From assembly GCF_048268525.1 (NCBI RefSeq), contig NZ_JBLWVH010000004.1, positions 95,949 to 159,948 on the forward strand: a stretch of 64,000 bases of DNA. Direction: 5' to 3'. This document shows positions 49,790-60,100 of the stretch, in pieces. This stretch comes from Maricaulis sp048268525 (GTDB lineage: Bacteria > Pseudomonadota > Alphaproteobacteria > Caulobacterales > Maricaulaceae). The position numbers and the translations under genes are program-made. The first letter of the stretch is position 1, and each line of letters starts with the position of its first letter. Under the pieces are notes generated by a model, which did no database searches, was not told the DNA's origin, and saw nothing but the letters and a program-made list of their open reading frames with translations.

Positions 49790-51349
49790 ATGCCGTTCAA
49801 AGGCCTGTTCATTCTTGGTGCCCGCTTCTGTCGCGAAACCCGCGGCAATGTCGCGACGATTTTCGCCCTCACACTGGTCCCCGTCGCGCTTTTGTCCGGC
49901 GGTGCTGTCGATCTGAGCCAGTCGATGAACGCCCGCTCGCGCCTGGCCCAGGCCCTCGACGCGGCTGCGCTCGCGGTCGGCGTCAATACCAGCCTGTCGA
50001 GCTCGGAAGCGACCGCAATCGCCAATAATTTCATCGATGCCAACTATCCCGGACGCGAGCTCGGTGTGGTGCAGAACGTCAATGTCTTTATCGATGACGA
50101 GACCGACACGGTTACCGTCCGTGGCGAGGCCCGTGTCCGTACCACCATGCTGGGCATGATCGGTCTCGACTACATCACGGTTCACTGGGAGAGCGAGGTC
50201 CAGCGAGCCCGCCAGCGGCTGGAACTGGTCATGGTGCTCGACAATACCGGCTCGATGGGCGGCTCGAAGATCCGCAATCTGCGTGACAGTGCCGAGCTGC
50301 TCACCGAAATCCTGTTTGACGCCGCCGACGACCCGGAAGACGTCAAGATCGGGCTGGTTCCGTTCGCGGCGACGGTGAATGTGGGCACGAATTATGAGCG
50401 CGCCTGGTGGCTCGATCCGCTGGCCGCCTCACCGCTCCACGCCGAATGGGCTGGCGGTAGCACCGTCGAGGTCGAGACCTGCACCGGTCGCGGCCGGCGG
50501 CGGCGTTGCACGACCGAGGAAATCACCATCAATCACTGGGACCTGTTTGACGATCTGCGCAATACGGAATGGGAGGGCTGTGTCGAAGCGCGCGCCATCC
50601 CGATGGACATTGACGACACCCCCCCATCGGCCGGCAATCCGCAGACGCTCTTCGTGCCGTACTTTGCGCCTGATGAACCCGACAATGACCGTGACTACTC
50701 CAATGACTATCTCAGCGACGGGCTGACCGGCGGCCTGCTCGGTCGCCTGCTGAACCTGCTCAAATACGACAATGGACGCCCCAGCGGTGGCAGCCCGAAC
50801 ATGGCTTGCACAACCGAACCGATCACGCCGCTGACCACCAATCGCACACGCCTGCTCAATGCCATCGACGACATGGACGCCAGCGGTACCACCAATATTC
50901 CGCAGGGCGTGGGCTGGGGCATACGCGTGCTGTCGCCGCAGGAGCCCTTCACCGAGGGGGCCGCCTATGATGATCGCGAGATCATCAAGGCGATGGTGAT
51001 CCTGACCGATGGCGACAACGTCCTGACCGGCCGGTCGACCGACCTGCGCTCGGACTATTCGGCCTATGGATTTTCCGCCCATGGCCGGTTGGGAACGACA
51101 TCATCCAGCAGCAATACGCTCGGCAACCGCCTTGATGACCGCCTGGAGGATGCTTGCGACTACGCCAAGGCACAGGGCATCCGCGTCTACACCATCACCT
51201 TCCAGGTCAATTCCAGCTCGACCCGCAGCCTGATGCAGGACTGCGCCAGCCATCCCAGCCTGTATTTCGACTCGCCCTCATCGGAAGCGCTGGAAGACGC
51301 CTTCGAGATGATCGCCGGTGACCTGACAAACCTGCGCCTGTCGCGGTAA
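49790..51349 (+). CDS. TadG-like protein with VWA domain, copy 2
   Basis: The 519-residue paralogue of the preceding gene shares NVATIFALTLVPVALLSGGAVDLSQSMNARSRL, NTGSMGGSKI, VLSPQEPFTEGAAYDD and the ending MIAGDLTNLRLSR. It differs by an insert of about 15-20 residues near WAGGSTVEVETCTGRGRRRRC containing two Cys and an Arg-rich run. The pair arose by tandem duplication and has diverged considerably. Neither lies in a visible tad/flp locus. Confidence 0.88.
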   Translation: MPFKGLFILGARFCRETRGNVATIFALTLVPVALLSGGAVDLSQSMNARSRLAQALDAAALAVGVNTSLSSSEATAIANNFIDANYPGRELGVVQNVNVFIDDETDTVTVRGEARVRTTMLGMIGLDYITVHWESEVQRARQRLELVMVLDNTGSMGGSKIRNLRDSAELLTEILFDAADDPEDVKIGLVPFAATVNVGTNYERAWWLDPLAASPLHAEWAGGSTVEVETCTGRGRRRRCTTEEITINHWDLFDDLRNTEWEGCVEARAIPMDIDDTPPSAGNPQTLFVPYFAPDEPDNDRDYSNDYLSDGLTGGLLGRLLNLLKYDNGRPSGGSPNMACTTEPITPLTTNRTRLLNAIDDMDASGTTNIPQGVGWGIRVLSPQEPFTEGAAYDDREIIKAMVILTDGDNVLTGRSTDLRSDYSAYGFSAHGRLGTTSSSSNTLGNRLDDRLEDACDYAKAQGIRVYTITFQVNSSSTRSLMQDCASHPSLYFDSPSSEALEDAFEMIAGDLTNLRLSR

Positions 51350-51391
51350 GCGACAGGCGTCAGGCCGTTTCATTCGAATTCCAGAGCGGGG

Positions 51392-52096
51392 TCAGCCCGG
51401 CAGGTCGAGCAATTCCAGCTCGAAGACCAGCGCCATGTTGGGGCCGATCGGGCCACCCGGCCTGGGATTCATGCCGTAGGCCAGATTCGGGTGGATGAAG
51501 AGTTCCCAGCGTTCGCCGACCTGCATCAGGGGCAAGGCCTCAACCCAGCCCGCGATCAGCCGGTCGGACGGGAAGGTGGCGGGCTCGCCGCGCGTCCAGG
51601 AGCTGTCGAACTCCTCGCCATTGAGCAATTGGCCGCGATAATTGACCGTCACCATATCGCCCCGCATCGGGCTGGCACCCTCTTCCACCGCCGTGCGGAT
51701 GCGGAACAGCAGACCGGACGGGAGGGCGAACACGCAGGGCTCGTCGAGCATGGCGGTCAGATAGGTATCGGCCTGGACGCCATTGGCGGCCGGATCATTG
51801 GCATCCTCGGGCAGATCAACCAGCGGGATGGTCACACTGTCATCGACGGAGCAGGTGCGGGCCTCATCGACAATCAGCTGACGGGCAATCAGTTGATCGA
51901 GATTGGGCACGACGCGATGGGCCAGTTCCAGGCGCGCGCGCAGGGCATCGGCATCGCCGGAAGCGATGGCGTCGGTGAGTGAGGTATTGGAGGTCATGGT
52001 CTCGGTTTCAGCTTCGGGTGTGGCCGTGTCGGCAGGTTGCGAACAAGCCGACAGCGCCAGGGCACAGCAGGTCGCGGCGAGGGCAAAACGGGTCAT
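51392..52096 (-). CDS. exported FKBP-type peptidyl-prolyl cis-trans isomerase lipoprotein
   Basis: The 234-residue product has a lipoprotein signal ending in LSACSQ, a helical dimerisation-like region (about residues 40-80) and a C-terminal FKBP domain with VTVNYRGQLLNGEEFDSS, AGWVEALPLMQVGERWELFIHPNLAYG and LVFELELLDL. It should isomerise prolyl bonds in the periplasm. Unlike FkpA/Mip, it has two extra Cys (ARTCSVDD, EPCVFAL) in the linker. Confidence 0.9.
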   Translation of the reverse strand: MTRFALAATCCALALSACSQPADTATPEAETETMTSNTSLTDAIASGDADALRARLELAHRVVPNLDQLIARQLIVDEARTCSVDDSVTIPLVDLPEDANDPAANGVQADTYLTAMLDEPCVFALPSGLLFRIRTAVEEGASPMRGDMVTVNYRGQLLNGEEFDSSWTRGEPATFPSDRLIAGWVEALPLMQVGERWELFIHPNLAYGMNPRPGGPIGPNMALVFELELLDLPG

Positions 52097-52119
52097 GGAT
52101 CTATCCTGTAGACTGGAAG

Positions 52120-54996
52120 TTATTCGGCGTCGCGCGGCACGATGGTGACGCGCCAGCTGCGTTCGGGGGCGATATAGGTTGCGGCCAGGGCAACCAGGTC
52201 TTCGCGGGTGACACTTTCATAGTCCGAGCGCAGGGACCGGATCCGGTCGAGGCGGTCGGGGTGGGCCCAGGACTGCGACAGCCAGGACATCCAGGCACCA
52301 TTGTTTTCCTGCGCATTCTCGATCCGCTCGAGCAGCGGGGTACGGGCCCGCAGGAATTCGTCATCGCTGATCGACCCGGCGGCCATGTCCGCGGCCAGCT
52401 CATTGATCGCGGCATAGGTCTGGTCGACCGTCTCGAGACGGACATCGGCGCCGACATAAAGATAGCCATAGTCGGGATAAACGTCGGATTCGCTGGCGGC
52501 ATTCGAAGCGGAATAAGTCAGCCCTTCCCGTTCGCGCAGGCGCTCCGTCAGCTTGAGATCAAACACCGCATTCAACAGCGCCATCGCTCGCGTACGGGCC
52601 GGATCACTGTCGTCAAATGTCGGCCAGTAGACATTGGCACGGGCCTGGTTGGCCGGTCCGTTGTGCAGCAGCACAACCGGTTCGACGACCGGATCCGGGA
52701 AAACCACAGTGCGGGCCTCGGCATAATCCGGCCAGCTGTCGGCCCGGTCCGGCAGGGCTCCGAGTGTCGCTGCCAGAGCCTCGATCAGGGCCTCTTCGCT
52801 GACATCGCCGACAATCGTCAGCTCGATCGGCGCACTTTCCAGCGCCGGGGTCAGGAAGTCACGGATCGCAGCCATGTCGACACCGGCCACCTGTTCCGGA
52901 TCGGGCAGGCCGTAGCGCTCATCCCCGGAGCGGATCAGGCGCGCCACTTCAGCCGACATCACACCGCCCGGGGTCGAGTAGGAGTTGCGGCGAATTTCAG
53001 GGATCACGGCGCGGAACTGCTCCATCCCCTCCTGGCGCCAGCCCGGATCGGTCAGGAAGGCCGTCAGCAGGTCCATCTGGATGCGCAGGTCACCCGGCGT
53101 GGTCGCCGTGTTGAAACTGAAACTGTCATCGCCGACATTGAAGCTGTAGCCGATATTGCGACCGGCCAGGACGCGGCCGAGCTCATCGGCGGAATGCTCA
53201 CCCAGGCCCGAGGCGGTGAACACCGAACCGGCGATGATATCGACCGCCGGCATGGCCCGCGGCTCCAGCTCGCCGCGACCGAAATCGAGGCGGACACGCA
53301 CGGTCCCGTCTTCGAAATCGGTCTGCTTGAACGTCACCGCGACACCGTTCGCAAAACGCAGTCGTACCAGGCCCAGATCGGCGATTTCCTCACGAGACGT
53401 TATCTCTCCGGCGGGACCGAAATCGGTGTAGGCGAAACTCAACTCGCCATGATCTTCCGGTGCCTCGACGGGCTGTTCCGCGCTGGCCTGCCAGGCTTCA
53501 ATGAGCCGGGTCTGCGGGTCTTCCAGCTCGACCGATGTGGCCAGGAAGAGCAAGGGCTCGACACCGTCCCAGCGGGCCCGGAAGGCCGCCGAAACAGCTT
53601 CGGGCGTGACATCAGGCAAGGTCGCTTCAAAGCGCTCCAGCATCGATTGCGGGGTGGTCAGCACCTGGTCCGAGCGCCAGTTCGACCAGATCTGGTCGGC
53701 CAGGCCGGAGGTCGGGCGCGTGCCCGCCTGCTCGGCCCCGTCGCGCAGGGCGGTGTGAAGATTGGCGATCTGTTCGTCGAGTTCGGCCCGGGTGAAGCCA
53801 TGCTCAAGCGCCCGGCGCAATTCCTGCTCGACCGCAGCCACACCCTCTTCCCAGCGATCCGGGCGGGCAATCGCCAGCACCGAAGCCCGGTCGGCAATGC
53901 CGAAATCGGTTCCGTGATTGGCGGCTGCCTGGATCAGCGGCGAGGTGCCCGAACTGGTCAGGGTGGCGAAGCGACGGCTGAGAATGGCATCGCCGATATT
54001 GGCCAGGTTGTTGTCAAACCGGGCCGCCGCACTGTCGAGGACCGGCGTGAAGGGCCGCACGGCGTCGACCGTGAAAATCGTATAGATTTCCGGGTCATGG
54101 AAATAGCCGGCCGAGATCGGTCGGTCTGCCGACACGGTGCCCAGATCCGGGTCCTCGCGGGGGGCCTCAAGGCCTTCCCAATCGGCGAAACTGGCTTCGA
54201 TCCGGGCAATCACGGCCTGCGGGTCGACATCACCGACCACCACGACCATGCCGCGCTCGGGCGTGTAGAAATTCTCGTAATAATCGACGAAGCGCTCGCG
54301 CTGGGCATTTTCCAGCACCTCGGTGGTGCCGATGGCATCGCGATCCGGGACCAGCGTGTCGGGCAGGCGAAAGCGCCACACCGCATTGTTCCAGCGACGG
54401 ATCGGGGTGTTGCGGACGCGTTCTTCGGACAGCACGACGCCGCGCTCGCGGTCGATCGCTTCGGGATCGAACAGGATTTCGCTGGCGGTCTGGCGCATCA
54501 GGAACAGCGCGGTCTCGACCGCCTCATCGCCGGCATCGGGCAGGTCGAGCTGGTAGCCGACCGTCTCATAGCCGGTGAAGGCATTGGTATCGGGTCCGAA
54601 CTGCAGACCGTAGCGCTCCAGCAGGGGCACCATCTCGCCTTCGGGAACGTCGGTGGTGCCGTTGAAGGCCATGTGTTCGATGAAATGGGCAAGACCGCGC
54701 TGGTCGTCCGCCTCGCCGAGCGAGCCCATGTTGAACACCATCCGCACCGAAGCGACATTGGGCGGCGTTTCATTGGTCCGCACCGCATAACGCAAACCGT
54801 TTTCGAGCTGACCGTAGATGATGTCGGGATCGGCCGGGAGATCGGTGACCTCGTGGACAAAGGCATAATCGGTCGGGATCGCCACGTCCGCCTCGGGACG
54901 GTCACTGGCCGGTTGGCAGGCCGCCAGCGAGACCGCCAGGGCGAGGATCGCGGTCAGGCTTGTTGCGCCGGTTCCCGTTCCGATTTTCAAGGCCAT
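52120..54996 (-). CDS. M16-family zinc peptidase lipoprotein
   Basis: The 958-residue protein has a lipoprotein signal (LAAC at Cys27), then two M16 halves. The N-terminal half carries the inverted zinc motif HFIEH (His104, Glu107, His108) in GLAHFIEHMAFNG, and the more distal Glu is likely in FDPEAIDRERGVV. The C-terminal half, about residues 480-940, is the catalytically inactive partner domain. It degrades peptides in the periplasm as do PqqL/PtrA relatives. It lies 23 bases upstream of the FKBP lipoprotein gene and probably shares its promoter. Confidence 0.92.
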   Translation of the reverse strand: MALKIGTGTGATSLTAILALAVSLAACQPASDRPEADVAIPTDYAFVHEVTDLPADPDIIYGQLENGLRYAVRTNETPPNVASVRMVFNMGSLGEADDQRGLAHFIEHMAFNGTTDVPEGEMVPLLERYGLQFGPDTNAFTGYETVGYQLDLPDAGDEAVETALFLMRQTASEILFDPEAIDRERGVVLSEERVRNTPIRRWNNAVWRFRLPDTLVPDRDAIGTTEVLENAQRERFVDYYENFYTPERGMVVVVGDVDPQAVIARIEASFADWEGLEAPREDPDLGTVSADRPISAGYFHDPEIYTIFTVDAVRPFTPVLDSAAARFDNNLANIGDAILSRRFATLTSSGTSPLIQAAANHGTDFGIADRASVLAIARPDRWEEGVAAVEQELRRALEHGFTRAELDEQIANLHTALRDGAEQAGTRPTSGLADQIWSNWRSDQVLTTPQSMLERFEATLPDVTPEAVSAAFRARWDGVEPLLFLATSVELEDPQTRLIEAWQASAEQPVEAPEDHGELSFAYTDFGPAGEITSREEIADLGLVRLRFANGVAVTFKQTDFEDGTVRVRLDFGRGELEPRAMPAVDIIAGSVFTASGLGEHSADELGRVLAGRNIGYSFNVGDDSFSFNTATTPGDLRIQMDLLTAFLTDPGWRQEGMEQFRAVIPEIRRNSYSTPGGVMSAEVARLIRSGDERYGLPDPEQVAGVDMAAIRDFLTPALESAPIELTIVGDVSEEALIEALAATLGALPDRADSWPDYAEARTVVFPDPVVEPVVLLHNGPANQARANVYWPTFDDSDPARTRAMALLNAVFDLKLTERLREREGLTYSASNAASESDVYPDYGYLYVGADVRLETVDQTYAAINELAADMAAGSISDDEFLRARTPLLERIENAQENNGAWMSWLSQSWAHPDRLDRIRSLRSDYESVTREDLVALAATYIAPERSWRVTIVPRDAE

Positions 54997-55080
54997 TCAA
55001 GCACTCCCGGTCATGGTTTCAGGTTCGGAACCTAGTGGTGTCCGAACCGATGTCGAGTGAATAAGCTGCAAAGGGCCTTG

Positions 55081-56940
55081 TCAGCCCGACGTCCGTTCGA
55101 ACGGGTCGTGCTCGGCGACCCAGTGGCCCTCGGCGACTTCCATCAATTGCGGACGGTACTGGTCGGCATCCGGATCATCGATCAGCTTGGACTTCATGAA
55201 GCGCAGCTGGGCGCGGCTGTCCATCGGAGAGGGAAGCTCGCCGTCCAGCTTGACGCGGACCCGGGCTTTCTCGACCACCGGGTCCGGCACCGGTACGGCG
55301 GAGATCAGGGCCTGGGTGTAAGGGTGGCGGGCGTCTTCATAGATATTGGTACGGTCCGCCAGTTCCACGATCCGGCCGAGATAGAGGACCATGACCCGAT
55401 GCGAGATCTCACGCACGACCGAAAGGTCGTGAGAGATGAAGATCATCGACAGGTCCATCTCCTGCTGCAGCTTGATCAGGAGCTCGATGATCTGGGCCTG
55501 GATCGAAACGTCGAGTGCCGAGACGGCCTCGTCGCAGATCACCAGCTTGGGGCGCAGGATCATGGCGCGGGCAATGCCGACGCGCTGGTTCTGGCCGCCG
55601 GACAGCTCGTGCGGGTAGCGGTTGATCATGTTCGGGTCGAGGCCGACCTTTTCCATCATCTCCTTGACCACGACTTCACGTTCCGCGCGCTTCATCGATT
55701 TGCGGAAGGTCAGGAGCGGTTCCTCGATCGAGGCGCCAATGGTCATGCGCGGGTCAAGCGAGGCGAGCGGATCCTGGAAGACGATCTGGAATTCTTCGCG
55801 GGTCTTGCGCAGCTCATTGCGTTTGAGGCCGAGCAAGTCGCGACCGATCCATGACACGGCGCCCTCCTGGGCCGGAACCAGTCGCAGGACCGCACGGGCC
55901 AGGGTCGACTTGCCGCAGCCGGACTCGCCCACCACGCCCAGCGTCTCGCCCGGACGCAGATCAAAGCTGATGCCATCGACGGCGCGCAGCGTCTTGTAGG
56001 TCGGGCGCAGGCCGCCGGAGACCTGGATCGGGAACTGGACCTTGACGTTGTCGACGGCCAGCAGCGGTTCGGCATCGGCCGCGGCAGCAACCGGCTTCAG
56101 CGTTGTGTGTCCCGGACGATCGGGGCGATCAAGGCGCGGCATGGCTTCCAGCAGCATGCGCGTATAGTCGTGTTGCGGATTGGCGAAGATGTCCTCGATC
56201 GTGCCGCCTTCGACATAGACGCCGTGCTTCATCACCTGGGCCCGGTCGGCCATGCGGGCGACGACACCCATGTCGTGGGTGATCAGCGCCAGGGCCGCAC
56301 CGGTCTCGCGCTTCAGCTCGTCCATGATGTCGAGCACTTCGGCCTGCACCGTCACGTCGAGCGCGGTGGTCGGCTCGTCGCAGATCAGCAGGTCGGGCTC
56401 GCACAGCATCGACATGGCAATCATGACACGCTGGCGCATGCCACCGGACAATTCGTGCGGATATTGCGCCAGTCGGCGCTTGGCCTCGGGAATGCGAACC
56501 CGGTTGAGCCAGTCCAGGGCGCGGGCATCAGCTGCCTTGCCGCGCATCTTCATGTGGATCCCGAGCACTTCGCGCATCTGGTCACCGACCGTCATGTGCG
56601 GTGTCAGCGAGGTCAGCGGGTCCTGGAAGATCATGGTCATCGAGCGACCACGCACCTGGTTCAGCTTGTTCGCGGACAGGCCGAGAATTTCCATGTCACG
56701 GTATTTGATCGAGCCGGTCGCCTTGCCGTTGGAGGCCAGCAGGCCCATCGCGGCAAGGAAGGTCTGGCTCTTGCCGGAACCGGACTCACCAACAATTGCC
56801 AGGCATTCGCCTGCATTGATCTCCAGGGACACACCCTTGACCGCCTCGACCTCACCGTCAGGGGTCTGGAAATTCACATTGAGGTCTGAGACCTGCAAAA
56901 TCGGCGCCGTCGTCGACAGGCTGGAATGGGCCTTGGGCAC
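55081..56940 (-). CDS. fused dipeptide/oligopeptide-type ABC ATPase (DppDF-like)
   Basis: The 619-residue protein contains two complete ABC domains: Walker A VGESGSGKSQTFL and signature LSGGMRQRVMIA with LICDEPTTALDVTVQA, then a second set VGESGCGKSTLARA, LSGGQNQRVGIARA and VICDEAVSALDVSIQA. The C-terminal oligo-HPY segment (RHPYTQALISAVPVPDP) is typical of dipeptide importers. The GTG at 56940 has GGGGAG upstream. No permease or binding protein is encoded nearby. Confidence 0.92.
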   Translation of the reverse strand: MPKAHSSLSTTAPILQVSDLNVNFQTPDGEVEAVKGVSLEINAGECLAIVGESGSGKSQTFLAAMGLLASNGKATGSIKYRDMEILGLSANKLNQVRGRSMTMIFQDPLTSLTPHMTVGDQMREVLGIHMKMRGKAADARALDWLNRVRIPEAKRRLAQYPHELSGGMRQRVMIAMSMLCEPDLLICDEPTTALDVTVQAEVLDIMDELKRETGAALALITHDMGVVARMADRAQVMKHGVYVEGGTIEDIFANPQHDYTRMLLEAMPRLDRPDRPGHTTLKPVAAAADAEPLLAVDNVKVQFPIQVSGGLRPTYKTLRAVDGISFDLRPGETLGVVGESGCGKSTLARAVLRLVPAQEGAVSWIGRDLLGLKRNELRKTREEFQIVFQDPLASLDPRMTIGASIEEPLLTFRKSMKRAEREVVVKEMMEKVGLDPNMINRYPHELSGGQNQRVGIARAMILRPKLVICDEAVSALDVSIQAQIIELLIKLQQEMDLSMIFISHDLSVVREISHRVMVLYLGRIVELADRTNIYEDARHPYTQALISAVPVPDPVVEKARVRVKLDGELPSPMDSRAQLRFMKSKLIDDPDADQYRPQLMEVAEGHWVAEHDPFERTSG

Positions 56941-57147
56941 AATAATACTCCCCAAATACTCGGTAGCGGGGGAGCATATCGACACATTGGCCCATGACCA
57001 GCCTCGTTCTCATTCCCAACTGCCCGACAGGCGGGATGTCTTTGCGTGGCGGACACAAAACGCCGCTGCTAAGTTTCCGGCGCATCAATCCTTTTCCTTC
57101 CGGGCGGGACTCAGTCACACTGTCACCCGAGGATATGCCAAGAGGTT

Positions 57148-60100
57148 GTGGATGACACACGCTGCGGGAGCATGGATGCGATGACCCCACGGTCCGCCGA
57201 TACCCAACGCGCACTGTTCGCCAGTTCGCCCCTGGCCATTCTTTCGCTGGACGCCGGCGGCGCCATTACCGCCGTGAATGCGGCCGCTGCGGAGTTGTTG
57301 GGTTATGACCGGGCCGACCTCTCCGGCAAGCGGGCCCAGATCGTGTTTGCGGACCCGCGCGCCTATGACCAGCTTGAAGCGACACGGTTCAATATCCCTG
57401 ACGGCATGGCGGAAGGTCGTTTCACGGCTCGCTATCGTACTCGCGCCAGTCGGGTATTTGACGGCGAGACGGTCGCAGCCCGCGCCACCAATGAAGGCAA
57501 TTATGGCACGGGAACACTGCTGTTCATCCGTGATGTCTCGGCTGAGCTGAGCCTGAAGGCCAAGCTTGAAGCCAGCGACATCCAGCTGCGCGCGGCGCTG
57601 GCATCGGCCAATGAAGGCGCCTTCTCGCTCAACCTGGTGACCCGGCTGGGATCGACGCGCGGCTTCATCAACGAGTTCCTCGGCATTTCCAGCGCCGACG
57701 CCACCATCTCGCTGGAACGATGGCTGGAAATCACTGCCGAAGATGATCGCGAACGCCTGGCGGGCGCCTTCGAAACGCTACGCACTCAACCGACACGGCC
57801 GCTCGACATCGTGTTCCAGGCCACCCGCGCTGACGGCGAGATCCGCTGGCTTCACATGCGCGGCAAGGTCACCGAATTTTCCCGGGACGGCCAACCCTTG
57901 CGCGTATCTGGCGTGGTCGCCGACACCACCGAACGACACGATCTGGAAGCCAGGCTGGCGGCCCGTGAACGTCAGCTCGCCGAAGCCATCGAGTTCGGTT
58001 CGAGCGGCGTCTGGGAGGCGGATCCGACCACAATGGATGTAACGCTGATCGGACCCATCCGCGCCATACTCGGTGTTGCCGATGAGGATCCGGGAATCGA
58101 CGGCACCCGCTGGCTTGAACGCACGCACGAGGATGATCGAGGCGAGGTCGCCCGGCAAATACAGACGCTGGCAGATGGAAACTCCAGCGTCCTCGATGTG
58201 GAATACCGCGTGCGCGATTCCCGCACCGGTGACTGGATCTGGCTTCGATCACGCGGCGGTGTGAAACCCGACACCGACCCGCCCATTGCCGTCGGCATGT
58301 TGGTCGACATTACCGAGCGCAAGAGGCTGGAACTCAAACTGGCCGAGACCGAGCGGCTCATGCGCGAAGGGCTGGAGGGAGCCAATGACGGCGCATGGAG
58401 CATGGATGTCCCTGCCGGACGCCTGCTTGTCTCGGGGCTCATCTCACGATTGCTGCAGATCGAGGATGGCGCGACCATCACCCTGGATGACTGGTTCGGC
58501 CTGATGCCCTCCGATTCGGAACCGGTGGCACGGGCCAGATTCCGCGACTTCACCGATCAGACCCGCGACCAGATTGACGCCGGAACCAGTCAGGACCTGG
58601 GTCGTTTCCGGGTCATCGGGCCGGACAGTTCGGAAGTTTGGCTGCGCTCGCGCGGACGCGTGGTTGAATGGACACCGGACGGACAGGCGGCCCGCGCCGC
58701 CGGGATCGTCAGCAACATCACCGAAGAGCAACGTCTTGAGCGGGCTCTGGCGGAAAGCGACAGACGACTGCGCGAAGCGCTGGTCGCAGCCGGAGAAGGC
58801 GCCTGGCGGGTCAATCTGAAAACCCGCGTCGGCGAGGTCAGTGCCGTCATCGCCGAGATGTTGGGGCTGCCACCCCAGGATGCCCGCATCACCTATGATG
58901 ACTGGGAAACCCGAGTCCATCCAGACGATCTCGACACCGCGCGCGAGGCGTTTCGGGCGCTGCAATCGGGAGACCGCAACGCGATTGACATTATCGTGCG
59001 CTACCAGTCGGAGACCGGTGGATGGATACGCATCCACAATCGCGGACGGATTTCGGACCGCGATACCAATGGCGACCCGACTGTGGCGACCGGATTCATC
59101 GCCGACATCACTGAGCGGTTGGAGACCCAGGAAGCGCTCGCGGATCGCGAGCAGCAACTATTCCAGGCCGTGACGGCGGCCGCACTGGGAACCTGGCGCA
59201 TCGACCTGGTGGCCCAGACCATCAATTTGCGCGGCACGATCGTGGCGCAATTGTTTGGCGACGACGATGCGCGAACCCTCCCCGTCTCCGAATGGCGTGA
59301 GCGCATCCATCCGGACGACCTGGTCGCGGTCGACGCCTCTGTTGCCCACATACTCACCGCCGAAGATGTCCAGGCCGACGACCAGTATCGGTTGCGGGAC
59401 TGGACCGGTGACTTCGTCTGGCACCGCTCGACCGGTCGCATTGTCGAGCGCGACGAAAACGGGAGGCCGACGGCCGCCTCCGGCGTGCTGTGGAATATCG
59501 ACGCCACGCGGCGGCTGGAAACGCTGATGGCGGACGAGCGTGCGCGCTTCGAACGCATCTACCGGGCCACGCCCGCCATGATGCACACGATCGATGCCGA
59601 CGGCTTCATCGTCGAGGTCAGCGACTTCTGGCTGTCCCATCTGGGCTACAAGCGGTCCGAGGTGATCGGGCGGCGCTCCACCGATTTCCTCGACGCAGAA
59701 TCGCGCGAGCGCGCCGTTCGGGTTGAATTGCCCAAGCTGTTCCAGATGGGTCAGAACACCCACACGGCCTACCGCTTCCTGCGCAAGAGCGGCGAGCCGG
59801 TCGATGTCCTGCTGTCCTCATTCCTCGAGCGCGACGCCGAGGGCAGGCCGCTGCGCAGCTATGCCACCCTTACTGACATCACCGAGCTGACAGCCGCCAA
59901 TGAACAGCTCGAACGGACCAATCGCGAACTCGACCGTTTCGCCACCGTCGCCTCACACGACCTGCAAGAGCCGTTGCGCAAGGTCGCGGCCTTCTCTTCG
60001 CTGGTGCGACGCCGCTATGCCGACAAGCTGGATGAGGACGGTGTGCGCAGTCTCGACTTCCTGGCGGACGCGGCCCAGCGCATGCAGCGATTGATCAATG

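Noticed and set aside
51979..55035. A 1018-codon open frame on the + strand antisense to the M16 peptidase
   Set aside because: It is a high-GC antisense shadow: no domain is recognisable, whereas the reverse strand encodes a full M16 peptidase with its zinc motif and lipobox.
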